Shown here piece after piece: positions 23,917-36,516 of a stretch of DNA of 64,000 nucleotides. Below the pieces are notes generated by a model, which saw only the letters and a list, made by a program, of their open reading frames with translations, did not search any database and had not been told where the DNA came from. Both the position numbers and the translations under genes were made by a program. Location: assembly GCA_010094025.1 (NCBI GenBank), contig ML991861.1:32874-96873 (forward strand), written 5' to 3'. The stretch comes from Viridothelium virens. Taxonomy: Eukaryota; Ascomycota; Dothideomycetes; Trypetheliales; Trypetheliaceae. Each line of letters begins with the position of its first letter. Position 1 is the stretch's first letter.

Positions 23917-26900
23917 AGCTGTGGCTGCATCCTCTAGTGCATACTGTACCGCTCCAACTTCCTTTTTTTACTCGTCTGGGCTAGCTGGATGTGTCCACCA
24001 ACGACGTCGCAGGAATGCGGTGTACGGAGCTCCGCATACAGCGCTGCAGACTACTTCCGTGCATATTTTGGCGTCGCAGCATTTCTCCATCGACCCTTGC
24101 ACTACATGTATGATCTCATTCGCTGTGTGAGAATGGACTTACCCAACGACAAGCACCATGGTCATGCCGGCTCAAATTCTAAAAGTTTGGTGAGCCCTGC
24201 TGAGCCGCCTACCCCGCTTAGATAAGGTGGGTCCCCTGTCCACAGCGGCTCACCAGGCCAGGGAAGACGGATTACCTCAGACGTCTCATACAATTTCCGT
24301 GTGCTGACATGTTTGACGGATCAGGGTCCACCTCGGACGCTATCTCATTTAGTTCAAGTGAAATGGCAGGGCTGTAAGTAGCATTTGCACCATAATCTAC
24401 TCCACTTATGGCCCCAACCAGTCGGTTCCTCGACTGATTTCTGCATCTTCTGGCATTTCAAGGCAGGCTCTCAATGGATTTCGAATCCATGAATGCGTCT
24501 TGCTTGGGCACTTTGTGAACCGGTGCATTATCGCCTCACTCATCCTGCATCAGTCGTGGATAGTGATCCTCTTGCGCTTGTATGATGCTATGGCAACATT
24601 GCAGTACAGTACTTTGCATCTACGCATGGCTTCACCGCTCTTGTGACGAGCCTTCGCAGTTCTTCAAGACAGAATGGGGATGATGTGGCAGCATGGCAGT
24701 CGGGACCAATTCGAAAAACAGCGAGGCAAGCGCGTGAGCCATCATAGATCTAGAAATGCCTTCCGGTTGACAGCTTCCTTTTCCACACGCGATAACAGGA
24801 TTGAGCACGAGCTCGGTAACTTTTACCTGAGCTGCACCAAGAGCTTGGGAATTCAAATGAAGCTCGCATGCCGTTCGGCTCATTCAAAAAAATCTCTCTC
24901 CGACCCAATCAGAATAAGCCAAAGCTACCAGATGAATTGCAATCTGGGATGTCCACCATCAAAGATCAAGCATTGGTCCGGAGCTTAGAGCTGACGCGAT
25001 AGAAGGCGACCCTATCATCAAAGTCCGTTGCGCCTAGACATCCAACAATTTAGGTAGACCAGCTTTCCCTCTCGCCCTCCCGCGTGGCCGTAGGTGGTAG
25101 CGTGCTTTACACATACATTCTCCGTACAGCGAAGCTGCACAATAGCCCGTGCACAACCCTATCCGTTTTTGTGTTATGACCAAAGGTGGGTACAGTACGC
25201 CTCAGGCTCCACAGAAGCACAGGCATAGTTCAGCGCCGAAGCATGTGCTTCATCCCGCGTATACAAGGGTGAGTATAGCTTTTGGATGAGTGGCCTCATA
25301 TTTTCCATTCTTGACAGGCATGGACGACTGTACCACGTCCGCCCACATAAGCATCAGAATGGGGGCATGCCAGGGAACGTGGTCTACTGGAGAAGATCCT
25401 AATTGCATCAACTTGCATTCTACATTGAATATTTCGGTCGTACTCCCTCTTCCTATCGTCTCACATCCCTATAACGCTGATCTCCCGGAGCAACTCACGT
25501 ACTGACTGTTTAGCCGGTGCACTTTTGTAATCAGTGATCGCTGGTTGCCTGACTCCTCCCGCACCTACATCTGACCATTATTTCGCTGTCTCAACCAGCG
25601 AAGTGCATACAAGCCACGTCTACCACTTAAATCGGAGGCATGCTACCTTTAGGGTTGTCATTGCGGCGTTCCTGACCGTTGGACGCTGGGTCGACAAGGG
25701 CTATTGGCGTTCGTAAGAGAAATGCCGAGTTTGTGGGGGGGGGCAGCGCTACTCCTAGACACAAAGCTAGGGGAAAGCGAGCCAGAAGACACCGACGGTC
25801 TCGATCGCTCCCACATTTGGTCACTGCCTTATCGCATGTATGTTTCTCAATGGACGGGACGGAACGGAGGTATTTAGCATCTCAGCACCTCGAAACCCCA
25901 TGTAAGATCGACATCCAACCAATCTTACCCTAAACCTGTAATTTCCATATTGTCTAGAATAGTAGCACATGGGAGATCTCGTCCGTAAAGTATGGACTTT
26001 CCTTGTGAAAAAAGACTCTTCAAAAAGCTCCCAACATCTAGATGTCTCATTCATGACTCATGCATGTACAGAGTGTGGGCGTCCGAACGCCACAGCGCCT
26101 CCTGCCGGGAGTTTGCGAGATACGAGGGCGAGATCTCAATAGTGATGCGAGAGGCTTTGCTTACCACAAGGGAAGGAGTGAAACAAGATGATCAAACGCA
26201 GTCACATCGATGCCCCAGCCCTGCGGAAATTCGCTGGAATTGCGGAAGATTCCGAATGTTTTTAACAGACAGTTTAACGTAGTTTCATAGAGTTCAGTCG
26301 AAGTCGGTAAGTGCTTGCGATGGCTGGAAAGCCTCTGGTTCCGCAACTTTGGTATGGGGACCTTGTTAAATCCTGGCCAGCTGGAAATCATCGATGAGGT
26401 CACCCGCTAGAGATACCTAGGTACGAGAATATGAGCGAATTATCGCTGATCGACTCTTGGACCCTGGCCCAAGGTTTGAGATATATGCGTCAATCACTAG
26501 CATTCAAGAAGTATTCCGGCGGTGGATCTTTACCCCAGACACCGACTTTCCGGACGTAGAGTATCACGAACTCTGGTACGCTTGGAAACTTTGGAAGCTT
26601 TCAGAGAAATAAGTACAGTAGTGGATTTGTTCATTGCGCCCTGAAAATAAAAGTCTCAAACAAGCTTTGATAGACATGGTTACAATTTACTACTGTGATG
26701 CCACAGCGACCACTGCTCTGCAAAGGTTACTCATTTGCTAGTTTATTAATTGAAGTGCCGAAAGTCTTTCCGGTCGAGAGAGGCTATCGTCAATAATAGC
26801 TTCGAGCACATGACAATGCCACCGTCTTGCACAGAGGTATGGACAAGGTGAACGCTATCCATCCCTTCGTGAAAAATGTACAATACCGGCTTCCAGCGGA

Positions 26901-27215
26901 TGATGCAAATGAAATAACTGTCCCAAAAAAACGCCTCCCAAATTTGAATTTCCCAATACTCCCAACGCCTTGAATTTTCATCTGACGAAAGTGGTAGTTG
27001 GACGAATGGGGTTACTCGTCCTTCAGTGCCTGGAAGTTCCATCTCTTTCCTTTGAGGGTGTATTACAGTACATTATGGTAGGATATGCTGTTATACCCTA
27101 CATCGTGCTTTCAAATGCCGTACTGCTCATTCCCCAGACGCCGTTCTCTACCCAATGTCGGGGTTTTGCCGCTGGCTAGGTGATGTGTAATAGAAATTAG
27201 TTTGTCAATGAATCT
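23917..27215. other. Gene-poor convergent intergenic region, 3.3 kb
   Basis: No frame here longer than about 100 codons resembles a known family or splices convincingly. Base composition is ordinary, not AT-rich. A short inverted repeat (TGGTGAGCC at 24188 with its complement at 24247-24255) is the only structure noticed. I found no tRNA-like B-box. Confidence 0.45.
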
Positions 27216-28632
27216 TCAAATGAGCTCGTCACCTCCGCCTCTCCTAGCACCTTCAACGACTCTAATCACGTCGGCTTCTTCGAATGCGGGGCCCTGACCG
27301 TCACACTTGGCCATTGATCGTAACCGCTCACAGACATCCCCGATGTCGATGAGTCCCTGCTGAAAGAGCGGATGCGAGAGGATGAGATCCCAGGTAGCAG
27401 CTGCTGGTAGAAGTGTCTTTGATCTCGAGCCTGAGTTCTTCGTTGCATCCATCGAAGTAACAAACCGCCGATTCAAGAGAGGGTTGGACAGAGGCTGTGC
27501 CGAGGATTTGGCAGTAGTAGCCAGATAGGGGCCCGGCGTACCCTTATCGGGTAGCGTCACAGGAATATCGATTTTTTTCGGCCTCCATGATGATGGCCCG
27601 AGTCTAGCTTCCCCTGTCTCAAGCATCTTCTCGATGGCCTTGCCTCCACTCTTACCGCCCTCGCCGCTGCCGTTGAGCAGGCCGTCCGCGTCCTCTTTCG
27701 GTGAACCAGGAAGAGAAAGTGATAAGGGGTTGGTGGCGGACGTTGCGCGTAGTATCTCGTTCTCGGTTTCAGCACGTTGGAGAGCGAGTTTGAGGCGCTC
27801 GTTATCGGATTGCAGGGAATGAGATTGGGATTCGAGAGCGGTGAGTTTGGCTTCCAGGTCGCGAACGTGTCGTTCTTTGCGCTCACGAAAGGCTCGTTGG
27901 CTATTGTGGATAGTGTCAGTATAATGGTTATGTAGAGATGGACCGGGATAGTAAAGATGGAAGCCAGTGATCTGGTAGCTTTAACAAGAGCCTGAGGGCA
28001 TTCGCAGGGACCCAAGTCGTTGAAGCAGATATTGACAGGGTATTCAAAAATAACAAGAGGCACTCACGCTGCTCTGTTCTGCGCTTTCCGCCGACTTTGT
28101 GCAGGTGTTAAGTTCGCAAGTTCCTTCTCTTCACTGCTGCCTCTGACTCCACTGCCATGCTGAAGCGGTTGCCCGGTGGCTGGATTGATCGCTTGCTGCG
28201 ATCCGTCCATATCCACCTCTAAACCAACACCGCTGTCGACACTGCCGACATGTCCCATGGACATGTGAGACTGCTGGGGTGAACCGGAGTTTGGCGGTAT
28301 CATCGGACTAGCTTCGAAGCCCGAGAATGACGTATCGTAAGGGAGGAAATTTGGATGGTCCATGTGATCCTGTTAATTCCCAAAAGTCATTAGTCTGGGT
28401 GTGGTAAAAGATGCTAATGTGCTGGGACCTTTCAACCCGGGACGAGGGAGCACAAGGCAATGGTGAAGTGGGGTAGCAGAGCGGATCAAGACCGAGACAA
28501 CAGCTGGGTACTTACTGGTGAAGATCCATTGCTTTCTTCGTTTCCCAGACCTGGCTGGAATGGGGTCATATTCATGTAATGTCCAGCGTAGGACGGAGGG
28601 GGCGGCGCCCCCGGAAAGTATGCATAGTCCAT
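27216..28632 (-). CDS. kapC: AP-1-like bZIP transcription factor (KapC-type)
   Basis: Three exons, 28632-28516, 28369-28068 and 27900-27216; phases agree, 367 residues. The ATG at 28632 opens a Pro/Tyr-rich leader (MDYAYFPGAPPPPSYAG). The basic region lies at about residues 133-155 (RRKAQNRAAQRAFRERKERH, the fungal Yap/Pap1 signature), split by the second intron within the NRAAQRAF motif. The leucine zipper runs over ~157-190 (LEAKLTALESQSHSLQSDNE). The C-terminal part has a short conserved block with two cysteines (DVCERLRSMAKCDGQGP) but not the full redox-sensing cysteine-rich domain of Yap1. KapC-type factors are implicated in stress responses and in secondary metabolism in Aspergillus relatives. 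The upstream 4 kb is gene-free, consistent with a long leader or large promoter. Confidence 0.87.
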
Positions 28633-31600
28633 TGTCAAACGGCCTTGACCGGGGAGAGAGAATGCTTTCGAGTGGCAATTTCACCAAAGCTCGCAATGTA
28701 CCTAAAAACCCACGACTGCAGAACGACCTAGAGGATAGCAGAGTTTGCTGGTAAGGGGAAGGTGCGGTACGACAAACAAATATATGTGGGTTGAGTAAAA
28801 TACTCTAGTAGGCCTCGCTGGGGGTTTATAGGCGGAGCAGGAAGGGTCTGCAGACAATGCAGAGATATGTATCAGTACATGATAGCTCGCTGCTTCGACG
28901 CCGATGCTTCAGCGGCCGGGCCGCGTCGGGAAATGATGGCGCGCTGGGGCTACAGGGCTATCACGGAGGCAAGCCTATTCCAAGTCCACAACAACACGCT
29001 GGTGGCATGTTCGGAGCCGGGACCAGCCTGTCAGCTCCAGTGCGGATCGAGATTAGGAGGAGGGACTGGTGTCGAGAGTGTGCAGCGTGGCCGCAGTCGT
29101 CGGTGTGCCGAAATAGTTGGGTTAATTGAAGGAATTCAGCCTATGACAGCGCAATGCTAGAAGGCTGCATGCAAGCAGAGGGCACGGAGGGGGAGAAGGG
29201 ACGAGAGCGTGGGGAGCTAAACTTCGCTACCCACGGAGGTACGTTGGATCTGTCTCTGACTGCTACCAGGCTAACTCAGAAGTGAACATTCCACGGCGGC
29301 AGCCCGCCTGGGTCGATCCGAAAATCCATCATCAGCCACATTTTCCATATCATCGGGTGGTTCTTGGGAGGGACGAGGTGCCAGCGATCGTCGTTATGGT
29401 TCTGCGATCCTGCGCGGGCGTTGACCCACTGGCATGGATGCTGGGATCGCCTCGACGGGCTCGACATGGTTTAGCATCACCCTCGACCGCGTGCCGAACA
29501 AGCACAAGTCGTCTCAAGACTCGACGCCATCCGAGTTGAGACCGGAGGAGGCCCTTCAGCTGAGTCTCTCTCCCTTCTCCCTTCTCCCCAGCACTCCTCC
29601 TCCTCCTCCGCCTTCGCCTCCTTCTTCCTGCTTCGACCACAGCATCACAAGTCAGCACTAGCGAGATATTCAGGTCTCGAGTGCCAGATAGCCCGCCGAA
29701 GACGTCTCCGTCTGCGCAGCAACCGTCAGGCGTAGACTACGCTTCAGTTATCGCAAAGCAAACGGCCAAGTATTCCAACAAGCCTTATGGCAGTGTAGCC
29801 CAGCCCTCTCAACATGCTATTCGACTGTTCGCACTTTACTCAATTCATCACTGAACCAATGGGAGATGCCCACTTATGTTTAGTCTCGCTGACATGCAGC
29901 CCTACTAAGAACTCCCCGCCACATAATAGCAGCAAAATTAAGTCTGCAAAGGTTCAAGTACGAAGAATCAGACACCCAGAGCCGCTCAGCTCCTCTCAAC
30001 AATGAGGACACTGGGGGTTAGTTGCCACCCTTTCTCTCTTCTAGGCTGGACGCTACTGTTGCATGGCTAAGGCAGGCACAAATAAAACCCATGTGCCACC
30101 GCAACCGCATCATGCATTTCTTCGCCTTAGGTATCGAATTGCACTATTCTCGACGTTTCGACAACGGCCGAATATTCTCGCATGTACGATGAACCGAGCG
30201 GATTTCGATGGCGAGACTACTAGGGGCTCCCTTAGCTTCGGTTCGAGTTCGAGGGCAGATCGGCCGCTGCGAAACCCTTCGAAAGAGAACTAGTCAACGT
30301 GCCAGATCAGAACAAGGATTTCCCGAAGATAGATTTTGAGTAGAGAAACCTAGCCAGAAGAGGGAGTAGTATCCTTTCATGCACCTCTCGCCACCTAGAT
30401 CTCTTCCACTCCTATGTTCTTGGCAGTCCAACCGTCATGCATTTCTAGAAGCCTCGATCTTGTTAATCAGATTCTTCAAGTAAACACTCTCTGGCATCAA
30501 TGGGCACATATTTATCATACACGACTGGGCGAGTGCCACATATGTGCCTAACGAAGGACCTTTGAGGTGTTCGCTGGCCGGAATGTCCGGCCATGCACGC
30601 TGCTCTGGTCTGCAGGCGAGCAACTGAATGAACGAAAAGAGAGACTCGGTACGATCGTTGCTCAGTCCCTGGCGGGAAACCTATTTCCAGTCTTGTGCAA
30701 CATCAGCCATAGAAGGCCTTGAAACAGGGGTCCAACGAAGAGCAAAGCGGATATGGGCTGTCCTAGAAGCGGACCGTCACTCCAGGCATAGCAAATCCTC
30801 CGAGCCATCAGATTTGATCCGTCAATCTACCCAAACATCTTAAGAGAAAAGACTATGCTGCTGCTCGGCTCAGGCCGTGTCGCGGGGGATCTGAGACATC
30901 ACGACCGCCCTTTCAAGACTTGCTAACGCAGACGGGTAGGGAGAGAGAAGGAATACAGAGAGCCAATTGCGCGATAGCCAGGCGAGGACATCAAATATTG
31001 TTTAGGGCAACACTCGGCTATCTATAGCAGATGAACTCCGCTGTGATCGTTATGCACACGTGGAAAGTAACAGGGCCTTCGTGAGAATTTCAATGCTATC
31101 AGCAGTAGTGCCTACCCGGCCAATAGCCGTTGATACTCTGCGGTAAGGCCTCCCGTACTATCTAATTCTTTTATGCCTCGCCCCTGCCCTTTTCCCATGT
31201 CCGAGAACGGTTCGAGAACGGTAACACAAGGTATGTCCGTCCGTTTTTCACCGACAACACCCCGCACACCGAGCCCGATTCCACATGGCCTTGCCGTCTT
31301 CCTGAGATTTCAACCCGCGCGGTGCATATCATTTGCTCAGAAGAGGTACGAAACCATCTTCTAGAGGCGGCAAAATCAGGGATGTCTCCAACGCAAGTGC
31401 GTTTCTATTCGATGACAATGACGTACTCGTTAAGTTAATTTCTTGGGGAAGAATTAATTCTAGGGTACTGGGATGACAGGAACGATAATTCGAGGTCGAG
31501 ACATCTACTAGTTACCGTGCCAGGTAGTAGAAATGGAGAAGACACGTCAAATACTGGCTCACTACTTGTATAAGACGTAATGGAAGATGAGCCTCAAACT

Positions 31601-32705
31601 TCTTGGAATTGAGAACACGAGAATAAGGCTGTCAGACTTCAACCAGGATCTTTGTTGGTACAAAAGCTTATATCTGACGTCTCCTTCCCTTCGGTGCCTT
31701 CCACGATGAAGCCTAGGCCAGTTGCAAGATGTTGCCAGGAAGCCCTAGCCTTCTCTAAGTCCAATCAGCATCGATGACTTCGAATTGGACCCAAAAACTT
31801 GATCCGAGAACCCTGCAAGAGGCAGATCGCCCACGTGCGAAATGACAGATTAGACCTTTTCCTTCAGCCGCAGCGTCTCCCTACCGGGGTGTGGTCAGAT
31901 ACCAGTGCGCTGGGTCGTGATCAGCTTGAAGTACCGAAAGTATCTCTGGCCCCAATTCAGCTTCAGATAGAGATTACAGCCTTCCGGTGGCAAGTACTTG
32001 GCTGAGCACACTCTTCGCCATGTGTCTACTGATATCTGATCATGCAAGCGTCAGGAGGTGGGGATGTGAAACGTGCACTTAGATCGGCGACTATGCTGAA
32101 TGCGCCTCCACGAGGTTACGGGCGCTTAACCACTGATGCTGTCTGGCGAAGGCGATTTAGACTAAGCGAGGTATCTAACTCACCACTGACGGTGACTGAG
32201 ATACGTACTTTTAAGACACGACGGAGGCTCAGGCGGATTTCCGTTTACGGCAGGTGATAATGTAGGACTAAATTCTGCAAAGTGTTGTCCATGTACATAG
32301 GTATTGAGCTGAGCGCCATTCTATGTAAGAATCGAGGAAATGTATATGCACGTGGCAGTACACAAAAGTTGATCGACTGTCAACTCTACGCCACTAATGT
32401 CATTGACAGATACTTGTATATGCAGCCCTATAAACTACTGCTGCCTAATGGAATCTTCACCGCTCATTGCATCAGGTAATCCAGGAAGATAGTACGGTAA
32501 ACCGTTATCTAATCCTGTTGAGGAGGTGGTGAGGGGAACAGCATGCATCTGCTGCCTAAAGCCATGCGCGACGCGATGGATTCGATAGACGCAAATTGCA
32601 CTGGACAATGCCGGTGCAAGGTAAAACGGGCTGGCTCCTAGTTAAGTAATGGCCCTCGGGGCTTCGTACCCCTCGAAGTTGATGACGAGGCCTCCCCACA
32701 TCGCC
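28633..32705. other. Gene-poor region upstream of the bZIP gene, 4.1 kb
   Basis: Nothing here reads as a conserved protein or splices into one. A CTC/CCT-rich simple stretch lies at about 29560-29635. The part next to the bZIP gene must hold its promoter; a long leader or non-coding transcript is possible but not demonstrable. No tRNA recognised. Confidence 0.45.
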
Positions 32706-34190
32706 CTATACCGTGGTTTTGAAATTTCGAGTTGTCCCTGCAAGCGCGGTATCCACCTGACTCGCCCGCTTCTTGAGAACGTTCTCAATGAAGGCTTCAC
32801 CCGCTTTATAGCTCGATCGCACTAAGGGTCCGCTAGCACAGTAAAGGAAACCAATCTCAAGAGCGCGCTGCCGCCAAAGCTCAAACGTAGCTGGCGTAAT
32901 GTACTCCTCAACTTTCATGTGTCTCTTCGTGGGGCGCATATACTGCCCAAACGTCACCACATCTACCTTAGCTCTCCGGAGTTCTGCAAAACTGGTCAAC
33001 ACGTGGTCCAACGCATACAGTTCCATGCGTGACTAAGGGTATTTCCAGGAAGGTGGAGATTGTGGACATACCTCTCAATGCATCCCATATCTGCTCTTCG
33101 GTCTCTCCAAGGCCCAACATCATGCTCGTCTTCGTAATCAATCCATCCCGAGCTACTTTCGCCGCTTCCAGCACCTTCAAAGTCTGTCTGAAACCAGCTC
33201 TGCGATCTCGCACCTGCGGTGTAAGAGCTTCCACAGTCTCGATGTTGTGGGCAAATACATCCAATCCACTTCCAGCCACCTCGCGTACTAATTGTGTGTC
33301 CCCTTGAAAATCCCCCGTCAAGGCCTCCACCAACATCGTTGGACTCTTCCACTTAATCTTCCGCACTGTATCCGCAATATGTCTCGCGCCACCATCTGCG
33401 ATGTCATCCCTATCTACCGCAGTCAGGACAACATAACCAAGCCCCCAGCGGGAGAGCGCTTCTGCAGTATGTTCTGGTTCGTGAGGATCAAGCGGTGGAG
33501 GCCGATTGGAGGTCTTCACGGAACAGAAGCGGCATCCCCGCGTGCAGGTATCGCCCATGAGCATGATTGTCGCTGTAGCTCGAGATTTGGATGTGCCGCC
33601 CCAGCAAGTCGAAATGTTTGGGCACCGGGCTTCTTCACACACTGTGCAAGAAAATCTGCGTCAGCCTGGTCGCAACATCTGCACCATTGAGCCAAAAGTA
33701 TGGACGAACCGGTATGCAAGTTCAAGCCTCTCAAATCGTTCTTGATCTTCTTGTAATTATCACTCGTTGGTATGGGAGTCTTCAACCATTCTGGCAATCT
33801 TATGATTTCCTTTTGCTTCCCTGGTGGCCCCACCATCGCCCGTCTAATTCCCTTCGTTTGTCCTTCGTGTCCTCCATTTAGTTCCAGCGCATCCTCCTGG
33901 CTCAATGGAGCCCCTTCATCCTCTGGTTCAATGATGTCCCCGAATGTACCGGCTCGCCGCCTGGGCCCTTTTCCACCTACTATGAAGTCCGAAAATGAAG
34001 GTCCGGACTCCAGCTTATCACTAAAGGAAGTTGGACGTCTGGATTGAGACGCTGAACTTGTTGTCGAGTTGTCTGATACTGCGGTGGCAAGGTTGCGGGA
34101 AAGGCGGGGCTTCCGTCGGAGAGGAGCAGATGGCAGAGAGCTGAAGGGAGACGCATTTAGGCAGCGGTATCTAGAGGTAGATGCCGCCAT
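32706..34190 (-). CDS. LIP5: Lipoyl synthase, mitochondrial
   Basis: Three exons, 34190-33710, 33641-33072 and 32983-32706, phase 1 at both junctions; 442 residues. A Ser/Arg-rich N-terminus of about 35 residues looks like a mitochondrial presequence. Both iron-sulfur sites are complete: the auxiliary cluster [13 protein letters not shown] (CX4CX5C, assembled across the first intron) and the radical-SAM CTRGCRFC (CX3CX2C). The terminal RSSY serine motif ([12 protein letters not shown]), which ligates the auxiliary cluster, is also present. The enzyme inserts two sulfurs into the octanoyl group on E2 and H-protein subunits, making lipoyl cofactor for pyruvate and 2-oxoglutarate dehydrogenases and glycine cleavage. 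The first donor (GTTCGT) is not the commonest fungal form, but phase and family match leave little doubt. Confidence 0.96.
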
Positions 34191-35119
34191 ATTGGCGAAT
34201 ATAGGAGAGAAAGGGGGAGGAAAGCGATAGGTGCGAAAACGTTGAGGATATCTTCAAAGAAAATGGCAGATTGACATCGGATGCCGGCGGTCGTTTGGAC
34301 GAAACGTTGGCAAATAGATATTCGTAATCCCGCTTACGAGATATTTGATCACCTTCAATTCCATAGGGTATTAAATGTCCGCCTACTTGTATTCCTTGGG
34401 TCCATCTCAGAGCAGAGCTGCTGCTTGTCGTTTATTTTACTTGACGTATAGTAACTAAAGGCCTGACCACAGTCTATCTAAAGCACCATTCGTGATCGAA
34501 GTCATCCGATCTCCGGCTAACTTTAATCCCGCATTCCCTTGACGAACTTTCCGCCAGCTATAAGAAGGCTCTCAGGCTATCTTGGTCGGAAGATATGGCT
34601 ATGCCAAACAAGCTTTGAGTCGGTTCAATTCAAATGAAGACTAACACTTAAGCATGCGAGAATGCTCTTGGGTCTGGAAAATACTGAGTGAAAAGGGTAT
34701 CTTCATAGTGGAACAAAAGATACTTTTGAACCCGTGCAGAGACTCATAAATGATGATTACATCTAGTGGCGATCCCCAGTAAGCACGAGGCATGTAGCAC
34801 GAGTCTGCATTAGGACAACATGCGGAACATTCAAGGTTCAGGAAGCCATGAGGGAAACATGTCTCAATCACCAAAGACAGCGGCCCAGGTCAAACGACAC
34901 AAAAGCAGGCAGTCCACGGGGTCTCAGGTCGCTGGAGCCAGTTCTGTCTAATCTTCATGTCTAGAAGCATGCGAGGCCGCTTGCCGCTACGGCAATGTTG
35001 CTACAGTTTCCTCTTTTGCGACTTCTGCACCTCCATCTATCGATTTCGTTCAACACGGGTTAATCTTGGCGACGGTAGCCGACTAGGCAGAGATCGCTTG
35101 CTATTTACTGTAATGAGAC
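34191..35119. other. Intergenic
   Basis: About 930 bp upstream of lipoyl synthase, presumably its promoter at the left. No other coding frame or repeat recognised. Confidence 0.45.
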
Positions 35120-35803
35120 ACTTCGGTCGCATTACTGCTGCTATCATCAGCATCGAAAGCTCCGACCCATCTCCAACTCGAGCTCTTTCAAGCGTTTGCG
35201 AAGTTTGGGTTGCGCCCGAATTTTCTGGCCTGCTATAGCCCAGAGCTCGGCCCGTCTGTAGTTGCAAATCTTCCCGTTCCGGAGTTCCTCTTCAGACTTG
35301 GCGTGGACCTAAACAGCGGGCGAGAGCAATACAGTCAATTGGCTAATGAAGGCCCAGATCAAAGTTCAGGGATGACCTTAAAAACGGCCGCTGAACGCGG
35401 ATCTGCTTCCATTGTTGAGCTTCTCCTGGTTAATGGCGCGAGCTTGGAGTATAGTTGAACCTTGCAATTTGCCGCGGAAGTTTATCCTGTGGGAATTACC
35501 ATGTTTTCGGGTAACAGCCAACCTTGGACAGAGTTTGACCAGAACAGCATTCCGGTGATGGAGCTCCTGGTTCGAAACGGTGCTGTTGTCATTGCAAAAG
35601 ATGAGCAATGTGCAAATACTACCTCTGGCCGTCTTCCTTTCGGCCATCTTATTCCCGAGCTCCCTATCGTGTGTACCCTTATGGCAAGACGACGGAGCGA
35701 GTCAGGTGGCTGTGAGAGCGTGAGGCAGATTCAACGAGGTCTTTGGGCCAGCATGGACAGCGTGGAAATGGGACCCGAATTGCCTAGAGCTTGGGACAGC
35801 TGA
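35120..35803 (+). pseudogene. Ankyrin-repeat gene relic with in-frame stop
   Basis: One reading frame carries ankyrin-like helices on both sides of a TGA at 35456-35458. Before it lie HLQLELFQAFAKFGLRPN and LKTAAERGSASIVELLLVNG; after it lie TLQFAAE and IPVMELLVRNGAVV. The ankyrin pattern (AAxxGxxxIVELLLxxGA) is clear in two units and partial in others. No start codon or splice-supported 5' exon is apparent, and the frame loses family resemblance after about 35640. I read it as a decayed copy of a fungal ankyrin protein, possibly the tail of a NACHT/ankyrin-type gene. A functional spliced gene cannot be excluded without transcripts. Confidence 0.6.
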
Positions 35804-36516
35804 TACCAGAGGGATCGGAAGCTCAAAAACGGAAGAACCCTCAAGATTCCGGTGTTTGAGAAAGGCTTACATGAATTCTAGTATACTGAGGACGGGAAGA
35901 AAGGCCATCTTCATGTTCAAATGCTGTCCAGCAACTTCAATACTGACTTTCCTTGGTCGGGTGATGTAAGACCATTGGGTTCCACTCATTTAAGCAGACA
36001 AATTACAGAGCAAACGTAAAGACGAATCATGGCTAGAACAAGGCACCTCAGCATTCGCTTATGGCTAACCTCATACGGATTAACTGCTCAGGGCTCTTAC
36101 TGTTGGAATTTTTCTCGGGGAACGTGCCTAACAAATGCATGCGTTTCGAATTCCCGCATTCGGTTGATTCAAAATTCTAAGTTCTGATGCTGAGGTAATA
36201 ATTTCGAAAAATTGCACCAGGGGGTGAAATGAGAAGTGTCGATGCTATAGAGGTGGCTGAAGTCTTGACCTGCACAGATTTAGGAGGTCCCCAGTAAGTT
36301 CTGTTCACGAGGTCGAAAAGCGCTGAATATGGTCTCGGAGAAGAACCTGCAACATCGCCCTGAAACTCTAATTTGAATTTATGCAGCCTAGGAAGACCCG
36401 AGTAAAAGTTTGAGCTGGGGATAGTCATCTCAAGTCCTGGCGCGGTCCGCGGACATTTCTTGTTGCAACCCTCGGTGGCTGCGAGAGTCACGAGTGTCCT
36501 CATTTCCGCGGGCATC
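35804..36516. other. Intergenic
   Basis: About 710 bp between the ankyrin relic and the AAA ATPase stop codon. One 145-codon open frame on the minus strand overlaps the ATPase 3' end, but its product resembles nothing I know. Confidence 0.45.

Noticed and set aside
35570-35581. GGTTCGAAAC as a tRNA B-box
   Set aside because: It encodes LVRNG of the ankyrin relic, and no A-box or acceptor-stem pairing lies at the right distance.
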